Positions 9,401-18,009 of a stretch of 52,513 nucleotides of DNA are shown here, one piece after another. This DNA comes from an uncultured Campylobacter sp. (lineage in GTDB: Bacteria; Campylobacterota; Campylobacteria; Campylobacterales; Campylobacteraceae), in NCBI RefSeq assembly GCF_938045625.1, contig NZ_CALIAV010000030.1, positions 1 to 52,513 of the forward strand, in the 5' to 3' direction. The notes beneath the pieces are model-generated. The model saw nothing but the letters and a program-made list of their open reading frames with translations. It did no database searches and had not been told where the DNA came from. How positions within the stretch are numbered: position 1 is the stretch's first letter; each line of letters starts with the position of its first letter. The translations under genes were made by a program, and so were the position numbers.

Positions 9401-10128
9401 TCTCGGGCGATATGGGTACAGACGCTACCGACGAGTACACGTTTGACGATACCAATGCTGAAAAGCTAACAAAAATTGACTTTAGCGGCTTAAAAAATGT
9501 AGAGAAAGGTACCATAACAAATACTGCAAGTAAAGTTATAGAGGACATAAAAGCTACCGACGGAGACGATACTATTACTCTAGCGGGTGGTCAAAAAGCT
9601 GCAAAAATTTCAATCGATGCAGGCGAGGGCGAGAATACCATTAAAACTGGAACTTTCCTAACCCCAGGTCATGCCGACGCAGATCCAAAAGGTCAAAATA
9701 TAACCATCAAAAGCGGTTCGGGCAATGATACATTCGATGTTAGTACTTCGGTTATAGGTGCAGGTTTTGATAGTGCCAACGAGTCTCACACTAGACTTGT
9801 GACAATAGATAAGATCAATGTAGGCGATAAGATCAAATTTGCCGGCGGTACCACTGCTATAGAAAAAGTAACTCTAAATGCCAACGGAAACGCGCAAGAT
9901 AACTTTGCTCTTGCAGCTAAACTTGGCGGATTCTTTGATGGTCCTAACAACCAAGCCGGTAAGATATATGCTTATTCGTATCTAAATGATACGTATTTGG
10001 TGTACAATGCTACTGGTGGCGATACTGACTTTGGCGCAGGCGACACTATCGTTAAGCTATCGGGCGTAAATATTGCCAACCTTAACACAACAGTTAATGC
10101 TGGTGAAGTTACTATTAACGCATTCTGA
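6415..10128 (+). CDS. S-layer/RTX-type surface protein with N-terminal DUF4214-like domain
   Basis: This is a 1237-residue paralogue of the gene before it. The N-terminal ~130 residues are nearly the same; from YKNILGKDY to FENKTAIS only about five residues differ, while the DNA there differs mostly at synonymous sites. Residues ~200-430 remain alignable (TSNSQRVFN..., LNITTRENASYIKEV..., SLDASALIGNLTADL). The rest has diverged. RTX-like motifs include GGAGNDML, GNGNDTI, GAGNDTL and GSGNDTF. The C-terminus keeps the layout GDKIKF..., YSYLNDTYLV..., DTIVKLSG..., but with more changes than the other two. Type I export and a surface location are inferred. Which paralogue forms the main lattice cannot be told from sequence. 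Confidence 0.9.
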   Translation: MAVTQAQVAQLYVALFNRAPEGAGFNAWVAAGANKTQAQLAQLMLESPAALAYYGNTIDSDRGYIETIYKNILGKDYTQDPNGIDSWVLHLQLGHSRGETLVKLFEVATSDIAKAADPVAAKIFENKTAISAYMAEKIPNIQTDSSGNYDYGIFQEIIRTTTATNLDEQKAKIDALANATVHTLNNTAETLTGSAGVDIYSAVVSSFADKNTLGVEDKIDGGAGNDMLNVKIDDSFTGFTTGYAKNIEGLNLVNTSNSQRVFNADKVEGLQSVSTHGANGVRVTNLSNIVDLTVIDQKDSTEVGIAYNTDLVKGNNDAQNLILNNVGRVTPDTEADSHKNSLKVKFNGIETLNITTRENASYIKEVENKFITVKGEADLTISTKDKNPDAPFKDFVNSLDASALIGNLTADLTESAHYTSIKSGNGNDTIKVGKLESNSVSIDMGAGNDTLQIEKVDALKQIKLKGVDNIEIFDKNDNVSALDLTGQTDVKSLKVGQLDQTLVVTSSSITTVNLTDKVDAKAASAGNGHGILHINDKFVDTINYAIDNVTTPQDLIGKVRVSESKNLTVNLDKSVKTVNGNLTDNAASVIEAPKATTINVNVNMVENSGLSLRNIHELKTINLTNNNPKKFTFDIHEDARVKTLNIATLGALDVLNNGLKYISEINVKGLANMPVASLVELHNLGSIDSENGVKLNVNDLVTVYQGSSHVTALKVGDVTTKKTTNAGANFNFKNVTNDIEVNKFDVGGEITFVANKIGNVKIADEIKSKNSGATFDISDSRFNVEISSGNGIDVKNDVNFTAKDVTGKVSIANIKAENVNISLTNIKGQNETSAVGIGDINGNYVKNVNITLKDVLKDVKVGTLDLKSAAVIDGKIKVKESTSINIDAGNTKGIVDLGNTGPVSADSVTVDLSKTIGANKFASIVADTVVYKGSTQTPLSTDVKITMKQDINSKDFVANITTSAQADKLVVTAATKFSLVNGSERVDGNDLKTATISGDMGTDATDEYTFDDTNAEKLTKIDFSGLKNVEKGTITNTASKVIEDIKATDGDDTITLAGGQKAAKISIDAGEGENTIKTGTFLTPGHADADPKGQNITIKSGSGNDTFDVSTSVIGAGFDSANESHTRLVTIDKINVGDKIKFAGGTTAIEKVTLNANGNAQDNFALAAKLGGFFDGPNNQAGKIYAYSYLNDTYLVYNATGGDTDFGAGDTIVKLSGVNIANLNTTVNAGEVTINAF

Positions 10129-10140
10129 TTTCTCCTTCTT

Positions 10141-10172
10141 TTCGGCAGGTTTTTACCTGCCGAACCTCTTTT
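10141..10172 (+). terminator. intrinsic terminator after third S-layer gene
   Basis: A perfect 10-bp stem (10141-10150 with 10155-10164, TTCGGCAGGT and complement) has a TTTT loop and is followed by CCTCTTTTTT. It separates the S-layer array from the convergent glycan operon. The remaining ~275 bases to 10447 show no gene or RNA that I recognise. Confidence 0.85.
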
Positions 10173-10447
10173 TTGCAAATTTAATTTTATATAAAAATCA
10201 ATTTTTAGTGATATATAATGTTTGCGATTTCGCATTTTTCTATTTAGTATCAAGTTTATGACTTTAGTATAGATCTCCAAGCTAAAACTGGCATAAAAAA
10301 GTAGTCAAAATTTGCAATTTTGGCCGTCTATGAGCCAACTTTGATATCTTAATGTCTAAAATCAAGTCGCTCAAGGTTTTTATATAAAAATAGATAGAAT
10401 AATTGTAATGTCAGATTTTGGTAAATGGCACCAAAGTATATTAAGAT

Positions 10448-11305
10448 CTAAAGCATAGAATATAGTAGATTATTTATATCTCCGTCGCAAGGAGCTATGT
10501 CGTAGCTTAGCAGCTTTGCCGTATCGCAGACGAGTAGGGCGGGATCGTTTGCTCTGACAAATCGGGGATCGCTTTGCACAGCTATATCGTGTCCGCTTAG
10601 GCAGCGTAAAATTTGTAAAATTTGCTCAATACTATAAGCCTTACCAGAGCCAATGTTAAAAATTTCATCGTTAGCTTCGAGTTTTAGTAGTTGCTCGTAT
10701 ATTCTCACGACGTCGTTTATGTCGTTATATTCGCGCTTTGGCGTCAAATTTCCAAGTTTTATTGTATGAGCTCTATCTTTAAAATGTCGTACTATTTTTG
10801 GTATGAGGAAATTTTCGCTTTGTCCAGTACCTGTGTAGTTAAATGGGCGCGCGATGATAAAAGGCAGTCCGCTTTTAGCTATCTGCTCCTCCATAAAAAT
10901 TTTACTTTCGGCATATATGCTTTGCGGATTTAGCGCAGAGTTTTCACACATGGGCATATCTCCTCCGCCATAGACGCTAGCTGAGCTTGCAAAGATCGCC
11001 TTTTCAAATTTAACGGAACCTAGCGCCTCTAGCAAATTTATGGTACCGATTTTATTTGCGTTTTTTATCTCGGCGGGATCGGCCATGGCAAAAGATACAG
11101 CCGCCAGGTGGATGATGTAGTCAAATTTAACGCTAAGGGCGGCTTTTATGCTGTCTTTATCAAGCAGATCAAGGCGCGTATGATTAGGCGCGCTAGGTCT
11201 CAGGGCGCCGCCTGAGACCTCGTAGCCGAGCGCACAAAGGTATCGCTCCAGATAGCGACCCGTAAAACCCTCAATCCCCGTGATAAAAACTCGCTTAGAA
11301 CTCAA
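10448..11305 (-). CDS. rmd: GDP-6-deoxy-D-lyxo-4-hexulose reductase (GDP-D-rhamnose forming)
   Basis: This is an extended short-chain dehydrogenase of 285 residues. The Rossmann motif GIEGFTG is at 10-16, the Ser-rich active-site strand FASSASVYG at ~105-113, and the catalytic pair Y131xxxK135 follows. A Gln/Asn-rich segment after ARPFNYTG contacts the sugar nucleotide in the RMD family. With Gmd as the preceding gene in the operon, reduction of GDP-4-keto-6-deoxymannose to GDP-D-rhamnose is the best call. A GDP-fucose synthase (epimerase-reductase) is less likely, as such proteins are usually longer and differ after the YxxxK. The start overlaps the gmd end by 11 nt. This is the last gene of the wzm-wzt-fusion-gmd-rmd operon. 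Confidence 0.8.
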   Translation of the reverse strand: MSSKRVFITGIEGFTGRYLERYLCALGYEVSGGALRPSAPNHTRLDLLDKDSIKAALSVKFDYIIHLAAVSFAMADPAEIKNANKIGTINLLEALGSVKFEKAIFASSASVYGGGDMPMCENSALNPQSIYAESKIFMEEQIAKSGLPFIIARPFNYTGTGQSENFLIPKIVRHFKDRAHTIKLGNLTPKREYNDINDVVRIYEQLLKLEANDEIFNIGSGKAYSIEQILQILRCLSGHDIAVQSDPRFVRANDPALLVCDTAKLLSYDIAPCDGDINNLLYSML

Positions 11306-12326
11306 ATCCCGCCTCGATGCGTCTTAGATCGGCTTTTATCATCATATCGCAAAGTCCCTTTAGATCAGTCTTTGCGCTCCAACCGAGCTTTTGCTTGGCT
11401 TTTGAGGCGTCGCCTATTAGTAGATCGACCTCCGCGGGTCTAAAAAATGCCGGATTTATCTTTACGATTACGTCGCCCTTATCGTTTAGCCCGACTTCGT
11501 TTATGCCTTCGCCCTCAAATTTTATTCCGACATCTAGCGCTTCAAAGCTAAGCTTCACAAAATCCCTAACCGTGGTCGTTACGCCGGTAGCGAGCACGAA
11601 GGTATCCGGAGTTGGCGCTTGTAACATCGCGTGCATGCCTTCGACGTATTCTTTAGCGTAGCCCCAGTCACGCTTTGCGTCTAGGTTGCCTAGCTCCAAA
11701 GTTTTAGCCTTTTTTAGGGCGATTTTTGCGGCCGTATTCGTGATTTTTCTCGTGACGAACTCAAGTCCTCTTAGTGGACTTTCGTGGTTAAATAAAATGC
11801 CGCTTGAGGCGAAAATATCGTAGCTTTCTTGATAGTTTACCGTGATAAAGTGTGCATAAAGCTTTGCCACTCCGTAAGGCGAACGCGGATAAAACGGCGT
11901 CGTTTCGCTTTGCGGGACGGCTTGGACTTTGCCGAACATCTCTGATGTGCTAGCTTGGTAAAATTTGATACTTTTATCTACCGCTTTGATTGCTTCTAGT
12001 ATATTTAGCGCGCCGATGCCAGTAGCGTTTGCAGTGTGAAAAGGCTCTTTAAAACTAACGCCTACAAAGCTTTGGGCGGCTAGGTTGTAGATTTCCTCGG
12101 GTCTTATTTCATTGACGACGCTTAGGATATTAAACGGATCGGTTAGCTCAAACTCGACTAGATGAAAATTCGGCTCGTTTAAAAGACCTAGCTCGTTTAA
12201 TCTCCAAAAATTCGGGCTCACCGCTCGTCTGTAACCACCGTAGATCTCATATCCCAGATCGATCAGATATCTAGCCAGATACGCGCCGTCTTGGCCTCCG
12301 ACGCCCGTGATTATAGCTTTTTTCAT
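11295..12326 (-). CDS. gmd: GDP-mannose 4,6-dehydratase
   Basis: The protein has 343 residues, the usual length. GVGGQDG is at 8-14 (the GxxGxxG cofactor motif in its typical GMD form), ASTSEMFG at ~125-132, and Y151GVAK155 is the catalytic Tyr-Lys pair. RDWGYAKEYVEGM later in the chain is typical of the family. It converts GDP-D-mannose to GDP-4-keto-6-deoxy-D-mannose in the cytoplasm, feeding Rmd. It starts at the last base of the upstream fusion gene's stop (TAATG arrangement), indicating translational coupling. GDP-mannose synthesis genes (manA, manB, manC) are not in the window. Confidence 0.93.
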   Translation of the reverse strand: MKKAIITGVGGQDGAYLARYLIDLGYEIYGGYRRAVSPNFWRLNELGLLNEPNFHLVEFELTDPFNILSVVNEIRPEEIYNLAAQSFVGVSFKEPFHTANATGIGALNILEAIKAVDKSIKFYQASTSEMFGKVQAVPQSETTPFYPRSPYGVAKLYAHFITVNYQESYDIFASSGILFNHESPLRGLEFVTRKITNTAAKIALKKAKTLELGNLDAKRDWGYAKEYVEGMHAMLQAPTPDTFVLATGVTTTVRDFVKLSFEALDVGIKFEGEGINEVGLNDKGDVIVKINPAFFRPAEVDLLIGDASKAKQKLGWSAKTDLKGLCDMMIKADLRRIEAGFEF

Positions 12327-15300
12327 TATTCTTCTCCGTTTTTTAAATGTCGCATAAAATTATGATCAGTATTTATGGCTTTAAAGATTCTTAAATAAAG
12401 AGCGGCGATGTTTTGCCAGCTATTTTCTTCTAGCCATTTTATGCGCTTATCATAAATTTTACCATCTATTTCATTATTTTTTACTTTTTCGAGTTGTTCT
12501 AGGATATCCTCGTCGCTAAAACCGTCCGCCGCTATCGTGATATTTTGCATCTCGCTAAAGATTCTTGACGGCGTAACTATAACGTTTTTACAAAGACTTA
12601 GAGAGACTCTGGCTGCTGCGCTACTACCCTCATCGGTCTGTCCGTACGGCAATACGATCGCATCGCAACAACTTAGTTTTTCGTTTACAGTTTCTATCGG
12701 TAAAAAGCTCGTATGCCACTCTATTTTTTCACTCAAATTTAGCTTTTCGCAAAGCTTACGGCATCTTTGTAGTTCCGCCTCGCCGTCCGCGCTTGCGACC
12801 GGACTGATTATGACTAGTTTTGCGTCTATATTTTGACTGAATTTCGCAAAAGCTTCTAGTAGCACAGGTAGGTTTTTATGCGCAAATAGCAGTCCTAAAA
12901 ATCCTACAATAAATTTGCCGTCCGCTTCTTTGCATTTGATTTGAGTACTCGTTAAATTTTGCGTTCCATGCGGTACTAGCGTGACATTATCGATAAGTCC
13001 AAGCAGCCTAAGCGTATTTAGATCGTCGGTACTATGGACGAATACTCGGTCGAATTCGTAAAGCGTGTCGTGCCAGTTTTGCTGAGTTTGGCGCGGGTAG
13101 TTTAGGATTTGCTTCGTACTATGAAGCGTGATAAAGCAAATTTTTCCCTGAGATTTTAGAGCAAGGACGTCTGATTTTAGCTTTTCGTCTATCTCGAAAA
13201 AGGTAAAATGATGTTGTAGCCAAATTATATTCGCATCCGTCTCAAGCCCCGATAGTAGTTTTTCGCGCTCTATTTCAAAGACTTTTATATTGTCGTTTTC
13301 TTGGGTTAAATTTGACCCATCGGCGCGCTTTTGCTCGCTCCAAGTGTAAATTTGCGAATCTGCGCCCGCCCGCGCAAGCTCGTCCGTTAGGTATTTTGAG
13401 TATTCGGCTATGCCGCAAACGGCGTTATATGTCGAAAAGTAGGCTATTTTTAGCTCTACGGGCTTGTTTTTAAAGGATTTTAGATGCGAGATGCTCGAGA
13501 TGAAATTTAGCGCATTTTTCTCGCCAAACATCATTTCATCTACCTTCTGTTTTAGCGGTTCTATGTTTGGCGCACGGTTTTGTAAAATTTGCTCGGCTAC
13601 TTTGAGGATCTTTTCGCTTAGATCCTTGACGCTAGGCTCCGCCCAAAATGAATAATTTAGATTAAAATGCGTAACGGCCGGTGCAAATTTGTATCCGATA
13701 AACTCGCAGCTGCCATCCAAAAACTCGCACTGGCCGCTATAGTCGGTGGAGATAACCGGCTTTTTATAGTGTACGCCTTCGATTGCCGGCATATTTAGCC
13801 CCTCGCCGCGCGTCGGTAGCACGACGATATCGCACTGCTCGTAGAGATTTGCCACGTCAAGCGCGGTTAGATCTTCGTTTAGTATCACGCGGATTTTGCT
13901 TCGGTATTTTTTATCGACTAAAAGCTCGATTTGCTCGGTTACGCTGTTGTGCGGATTAGGGAAGCTTTTTATCGTTAGGCTTAGCTCGAATTTAGCTTTT
14001 TTGCAGGCTTCGTTAAAGGCTCGCAGTAGCACGTCGGCACCCTTTCTAGGTAGGCACGACGAGATGTGAAAAAGCTTTATCTCGCGCTTTTGTTCGCTAT
14101 TTTCTTGCAAAACGCTTGGCTCGGGCGGCATTTTTAGCGGGATGTCGGCTACTTTTACGGGCGTATAGCAACCGTTGTCGATGAGAATTTTTTTGATGAA
14201 AAAGGTCGAAACTAAAATGCCTTTATACTTGGAGTTTAAAATTTCTATCGTCCTAGGCGGGATGCGCGACTCCTCCCAGAAAAATACCGCGATCTCAAAG
14301 CCGTAACCCTCCCTAACGTCTTCTATCAGCGGGTAGTGGTGGTAGATCGCGACCTTGTCGTCGCTTCTTTTTGGGTGCGCGTTTTTATCGGGCACTATGC
14401 TTCTTAGCGTTTCGTACTCGTCTTTGGTTATCGCGATGTCTTCGATTTTATCGAAATAGTTCTCGTGATAGCAGATCACAAAGACGTTTTTTACCTTACC
14501 GAGCAGCCTAAATACGATGTTTCTGTTTATCGAGGCTAAACTATAGTGTCCGCTGATGCTGCCGATGACGGTTAGCTCGCTAAAGTTTTCGTTAAATTTA
14601 AGGTTTTTTAGCTCCAAATTTCGCTCGTACTCTCTTGAGTGCCTTAAAGCAAAAACGCTCGGCTCAAAAACCCCCTCTTGCGAGACGTAGATATCGTCTC
14701 TAACCTGACCTTTTAGGCTAAAGATTCTCGCTCTAAGAGCCGGAAATTTGTTTAAAAATATCTTGAGGTTTTTCTTAAATTTAGGATGGCTATTTGCCGC
14801 TCTCTCCGTCAAATTTATACCGAATTTAAGCGCTTTTTTGAGATTTTCTTTAGCTAAATTTTTACAAAATCTCAAAAACTTATATACCCAAATAAGCGGC
14901 TTTGCGACTTTTTTAAATTTGGCGACGAAAATTTTAAGATGCTCGATATCGTTTTTGATAACGGGAGCCTCGTTTTCTAGGACGTAGACTTTGTGGTTTA
15001 GCGCGAGATATTTGCCCAGTAGATTTTCTAAATCTTCGTGTAGGTGCGCATTTTCGTTTTGCAAATTTGCGATTTGATTTTTGCTTTCCAACAGCTCAAG
15101 CGAGCTTTTCCAAAGAGCCTCTTTTGTCTCCAAAGACTCCTTCCAGACGTCGTTTTTTAGCTCAAGCATCTGAGTTTTATTTTCAAACGCCGCTACGTCG
15201 AATCTATCGGCTAACTCTTCAAAACTATAGCCGCTTTTAGCCGCGTTTAAAAATGCTTCGCGCGTTTTTTCGTCGCCGTTTTTAAGCCCCAAAACTGCGT

Positions 15301-15931
15301 AATCAAGCCCGACGCTGCTTAAAACGTCTCTTAATGTGACGTTTTGATTTTGCAAATCCTCGCTAAAGCTCAAATTTGAGTTGAGCCTCATCATAAAAGT
15401 ATCGCTAAAGCCTTCAAATTCGCACAGATACTCAAGCAGCATCGGTGGGATAGGCTTAACGTGCGTAACGTCTAGATAGAAAGTTAGCGTAGCGACGCGT
15501 AAATTTTCTGGGTTAGGCGTTTCTAGTAGCAAGATACCGCCGTCTTTGAGAACTCGGCGCGCTTGCTTTATTAGCTTGCAAAGCTCGCTAAACTCCATGT
15601 GCTCCACAAGCTGAAAGGCGCTAACGAGCGATAGGCTCGAATCCTGCAACTGGCCTAAAAATTCTATCGCTCCTTGTTCTTTGGCTTCAAGATCGTTTTT
15701 CTCGCACTCTTTTATCATCTCGTCGCTAACGTCGCAACCGCGCGCGGCAAAGCCGTTTTGCTTTAAAATTTCAAGCCACTCGCCTCTGCCGCAGCCCAGA
15801 TCGACCGCCGCCGGCTTTTCGTCTTGTTGCTTTAAAATTTGCAAAAACGGCTCATAAGCAAGCAGGCGTTTTTTGATCTCGCTCTTGTCTCCCCTAAATT
15901 TATCCTCGAAACTTTTATAAAATTTATCCAT
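12326..15931 (-). CDS. methyltransferase / coiled-coil / double glycosyltransferase fusion
   Basis: A 1201-residue multidomain cytoplasmic protein. Residues ~1-190 are a class I SAM methyltransferase (motif I VDLGCGRGEW 43-52, VEHMEF ~109-114, GGILLLETPNP 131-141). Residues ~250-335 are heptad-like and rich in Leu, Lys and Glu, probably a coiled coil. Residues ~450-800 form a GT4-like glycosyltransferase (HISSCLPRKGAD ~622-633, GEGLNMPAIEG with the EX7E pair E710/E718). Residues ~828-1190 form a second GT4-like domain (LGLLFAHKNLP ~1012-1022, DEGSSAAARVS ~1100-1110) that lacks the second Glu of EX7E. The order recalls rhamnosyltransferase fusions of WsaE type, and the coiled coil recalls the chain-length ruler of WbdD. 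Beside gmd, rmd and Wzm/Wzt, polymerisation and methyl-capping of a D-rhamnan is inferred. Linkages and the methylated position cannot be read from sequence. Confidence 0.8.
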   Translation of the reverse strand: MDKFYKSFEDKFRGDKSEIKKRLLAYEPFLQILKQQDEKPAAVDLGCGRGEWLEILKQNGFAARGCDVSDEMIKECEKNDLEAKEQGAIEFLGQLQDSSLSLVSAFQLVEHMEFSELCKLIKQARRVLKDGGILLLETPNPENLRVATLTFYLDVTHVKPIPPMLLEYLCEFEGFSDTFMMRLNSNLSFSEDLQNQNVTLRDVLSSVGLDYAVLGLKNGDEKTREAFLNAAKSGYSFEELADRFDVAAFENKTQMLELKNDVWKESLETKEALWKSSLELLESKNQIANLQNENAHLHEDLENLLGKYLALNHKVYVLENEAPVIKNDIEHLKIFVAKFKKVAKPLIWVYKFLRFCKNLAKENLKKALKFGINLTERAANSHPKFKKNLKIFLNKFPALRARIFSLKGQVRDDIYVSQEGVFEPSVFALRHSREYERNLELKNLKFNENFSELTVIGSISGHYSLASINRNIVFRLLGKVKNVFVICYHENYFDKIEDIAITKDEYETLRSIVPDKNAHPKRSDDKVAIYHHYPLIEDVREGYGFEIAVFFWEESRIPPRTIEILNSKYKGILVSTFFIKKILIDNGCYTPVKVADIPLKMPPEPSVLQENSEQKREIKLFHISSCLPRKGADVLLRAFNEACKKAKFELSLTIKSFPNPHNSVTEQIELLVDKKYRSKIRVILNEDLTALDVANLYEQCDIVVLPTRGEGLNMPAIEGVHYKKPVISTDYSGQCEFLDGSCEFIGYKFAPAVTHFNLNYSFWAEPSVKDLSEKILKVAEQILQNRAPNIEPLKQKVDEMMFGEKNALNFISSISHLKSFKNKPVELKIAYFSTYNAVCGIAEYSKYLTDELARAGADSQIYTWSEQKRADGSNLTQENDNIKVFEIEREKLLSGLETDANIIWLQHHFTFFEIDEKLKSDVLALKSQGKICFITLHSTKQILNYPRQTQQNWHDTLYEFDRVFVHSTDDLNTLRLLGLIDNVTLVPHGTQNLTSTQIKCKEADGKFIVGFLGLLFAHKNLPVLLEAFAKFSQNIDAKLVIISPVASADGEAELQRCRKLCEKLNLSEKIEWHTSFLPIETVNEKLSCCDAIVLPYGQTDEGSSAAARVSLSLCKNVIVTPSRIFSEMQNITIAADGFSDEDILEQLEKVKNNEIDGKIYDKRIKWLEENSWQNIAALYLRIFKAINTDHNFMRHLKNGEE

Positions 15932-17156
15932 TTATTCTCTTTATTTCCAAACTCGGTTCAAGATACGCAAGGCCGACGAAATCGGGCTTGCTAAAATTTA
16001 CGACGTTAAAAATGATCGCGTTGTCGCGCCATTCGTAGTTGTTTTGCAGATGGTTGTCGCTATCGTGCAGCGCTATCGTTACAGAAAACGACCCGACGCC
16101 CAAATTTGCGTCAAATTCAAAACTAAAGTCGTACTCCTCGCCTTTTTTGAGATTTTTTAAAGCTTGTTTTAGGTGGTAAGTGTTGGTGCCGTAGACGACC
16201 TGCGAGAAGCGATTTTTGATCTGATAGCCTAGCACTAGCGAGGGCAAATTTTCGTTTGCTTGCACCGTTACTTTTAGCTTGATTTTTTTGCCGACTTCCA
16301 AATTTTGTATCTTTTTGCCTGCGGCGTCTAAAATTTCCACGTTTTTTATGCAGGCTTTTTTGTTGCCCGATATGGTTGCGATTTTGCCGTTTTGCAGGGT
16401 TATTTGCGAGATTTGCACGTCTTGTTTTTTTGAGATTAGGGCGTTGTAATAATCAAGTACGGCTTCAGGCTCTCCGTCTTTTAAAATTTGCCCTTTTTCT
16501 AGCAAGATTACTCGGTCGCAGATCGATTTTATCGCACCGCTATCGTGCGAAACGATGATGAGCGTCGTGCCTAGGCTTTTAAATTCTTTTATCTTATCAA
16601 AGCTTTTATGCTGGAAATACACATCGCCGACCGATAGCGCCTCGTCGATGATAAGTATATCGGGGCGATTTGCCGTGACGACCGAAAAAGCAAGGCGCAT
16701 CTGCATGCCGCTACTGTAAATTCGCACTGGATAATCAAAATACTCGCCTATTTCGGCAAAGTCTTCGATGTAGGTTATTATTTCGTCGATCTGCTCTTTT
16801 GAGTAGCCCATGAGAGAGCAGGACTGATAGGCATTCTGCCTACCCGTTAGGTCGCCGTGAAAGCCCATGCCTAGCTCCAAGATGGACGAAATTTTAGCCC
16901 CGCTCGTTACGCGGCCGCTTGAGGGCTTTAGCGTGCGCGAGATGATTTTTAAAAGGGTGCTCTTGCCCGCTCCGTTTTGACCGATTAGTCCGACTACTTC
17001 GCCGGCTCCCACATCAAAGCTTACGTCTTTTAGTACGGTTTTTACGTTTTTTTCTTCTTTATTTTTTTTATTTTTGCTAAACCACGAGGCAAATCGCTTA
17101 AAGTTGCTCTCGTAATCCAAGTAAGTTTTACAGATATTTTGAACCGATAAAATCAT
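15924..17156 (-). CDS. wzt: polysaccharide ABC transporter ATP-binding protein with C-terminal carbohydrate-binding-like domain
   Basis: The protein has 410 residues. The ATPase is in ~1-245: Walker A GQNGAGKST 59-67, signature YSSGMQMR 147-154, Walker B ILIIDE 167-172, H-loop His 204. Residues ~255-405 form an extra beta-rich domain (LGYQIKNRFSQVVYGTNT, FSVTIALHD) like the C-terminal domain of O-antigen Wzt proteins. In E. coli O9a that domain recognises the capped non-reducing end before export. Its presence beside a methyltransferase fusion supports a cap-gated export model. It overlaps wzm by 4 nt and the next gene by 8 nt. It works with Wzm to flip the lipid-linked chain across the inner membrane. 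Confidence 0.9.
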   Translation of the reverse strand: MILSVQNICKTYLDYESNFKRFASWFSKNKKNKEEKNVKTVLKDVSFDVGAGEVVGLIGQNGAGKSTLLKIISRTLKPSSGRVTSGAKISSILELGMGFHGDLTGRQNAYQSCSLMGYSKEQIDEIITYIEDFAEIGEYFDYPVRIYSSGMQMRLAFSVVTANRPDILIIDEALSVGDVYFQHKSFDKIKEFKSLGTTLIIVSHDSGAIKSICDRVILLEKGQILKDGEPEAVLDYYNALISKKQDVQISQITLQNGKIATISGNKKACIKNVEILDAAGKKIQNLEVGKKIKLKVTVQANENLPSLVLGYQIKNRFSQVVYGTNTYHLKQALKNLKKGEEYDFSFEFDANLGVGSFSVTIALHDSDNHLQNNYEWRDNAIIFNVVNFSKPDFVGLAYLEPSLEIKRING

Positions 17157-17938
17157 AAAACGTCCGCCATCTCTTCTTCGGCTCGTTTATAAACGAAAAA
17201 CGCAGCCCCAAGGCTTGCCGCGCCGATAAAGGCCGGATAAATCAAAAGCGAAAAATCGGGTATCTTGTCGTAAATCAAAATATCGTGATAGCCGCTAACT
17301 ACGCCCACAAGCGGATTTATGTAGATTAGCTCTTGCAAATTTGACGGTAAAATGCTCGTCATATAAACGATGGGCGTTAGCCAAAATAAAAACTGCAATA
17401 CGATGGCGATGATCTGGCCTACGTCGCGCATAAAGACGTTTATCACGCCGAAAAACAGCCCAAATCCGACGGCTAGCATCACCGTAACGAGGGAAAAGAT
17501 CGGCAAAAAGATCAAATTTACGCCCGCAAAATGCCCCAAAAACGCAAATACGACTGCTATTGCGGCGAATAAAATAAGATTGTTTATCGCCGAGCTTAAA
17601 ACTACGGTAGCCGGAAGGACGATTTTAGGGAAGGACATTTTTTTGATTATGTTGGCATTGTCGGTAAAAATACCGATGCAGCGCGAAAAAATCTCGCTAA
17701 AAAGCATCCAGCAAAGCATCCCGCTCATTAGGTAGATCGCGTAGGCGTATTTGCTATCGATGCCAGGCAGCTTGGCTGAGAGTACCGAGGAGAGTATGGT
17801 CGCGTAGATGAGCACCTGGGCTAGCGGGTGGAGTATCGCCCACGCTACGCCCAGCTTGCTTTTTGCGAATTTGGTTATAAACTCGTTTTTGACCGAATTT
17901 ACGATAAAAAACCTATACGTATAAATATTTGAAAACAA
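17153..17938 (-). CDS. wzm: polysaccharide ABC transporter permease
   Basis: A 261-residue membrane protein of the ABC-2 family. A short cytoplasmic N-terminal helix (ITKFAKSKLGVAWAILHPLAQ) is followed by about six hydrophobic segments, then a charged C-terminus (KRAEEEMADVL). Length and N-terminal motif are typical of Wzm/KpsM permeases. It is the first gene of the rhamnan operon, separated by 71 nt from the end of maf. TGCTAAAAT on the minus strand just upstream is a plausible promoter. Confidence 0.9.
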   Translation of the reverse strand: MFSNIYTYRFFIVNSVKNEFITKFAKSKLGVAWAILHPLAQVLIYATILSSVLSAKLPGIDSKYAYAIYLMSGMLCWMLFSEIFSRCIGIFTDNANIIKKMSFPKIVLPATVVLSSAINNLILFAAIAVVFAFLGHFAGVNLIFLPIFSLVTVMLAVGFGLFFGVINVFMRDVGQIIAIVLQFLFWLTPIVYMTSILPSNLQELIYINPLVGVVSGYHDILIYDKIPDFSLLIYPAFIGAASLGAAFFVYKRAEEEMADVL

Positions 17939-17968
17939 TCTTTCGTCCGATTTAGTTAAATTTGCGTG

Positions 17969-17977
17969 ATTTTAGCA
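17969..17977 (-). promoter_or_regulatory. putative extended -10 for the wzm operon
   Basis: On the minus strand this reads TGCTAAAAT, an extended -10-like box ~31 nt before the wzm start. Only one base departs from the consensus. It would let the rhamnan operon be transcribed separately from the pse operon upstream. Confidence 0.4.
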
Positions 17978-18009
17978 AATAAAGGCTAAAAATAAAGAAA
18001 AATCGAAAT

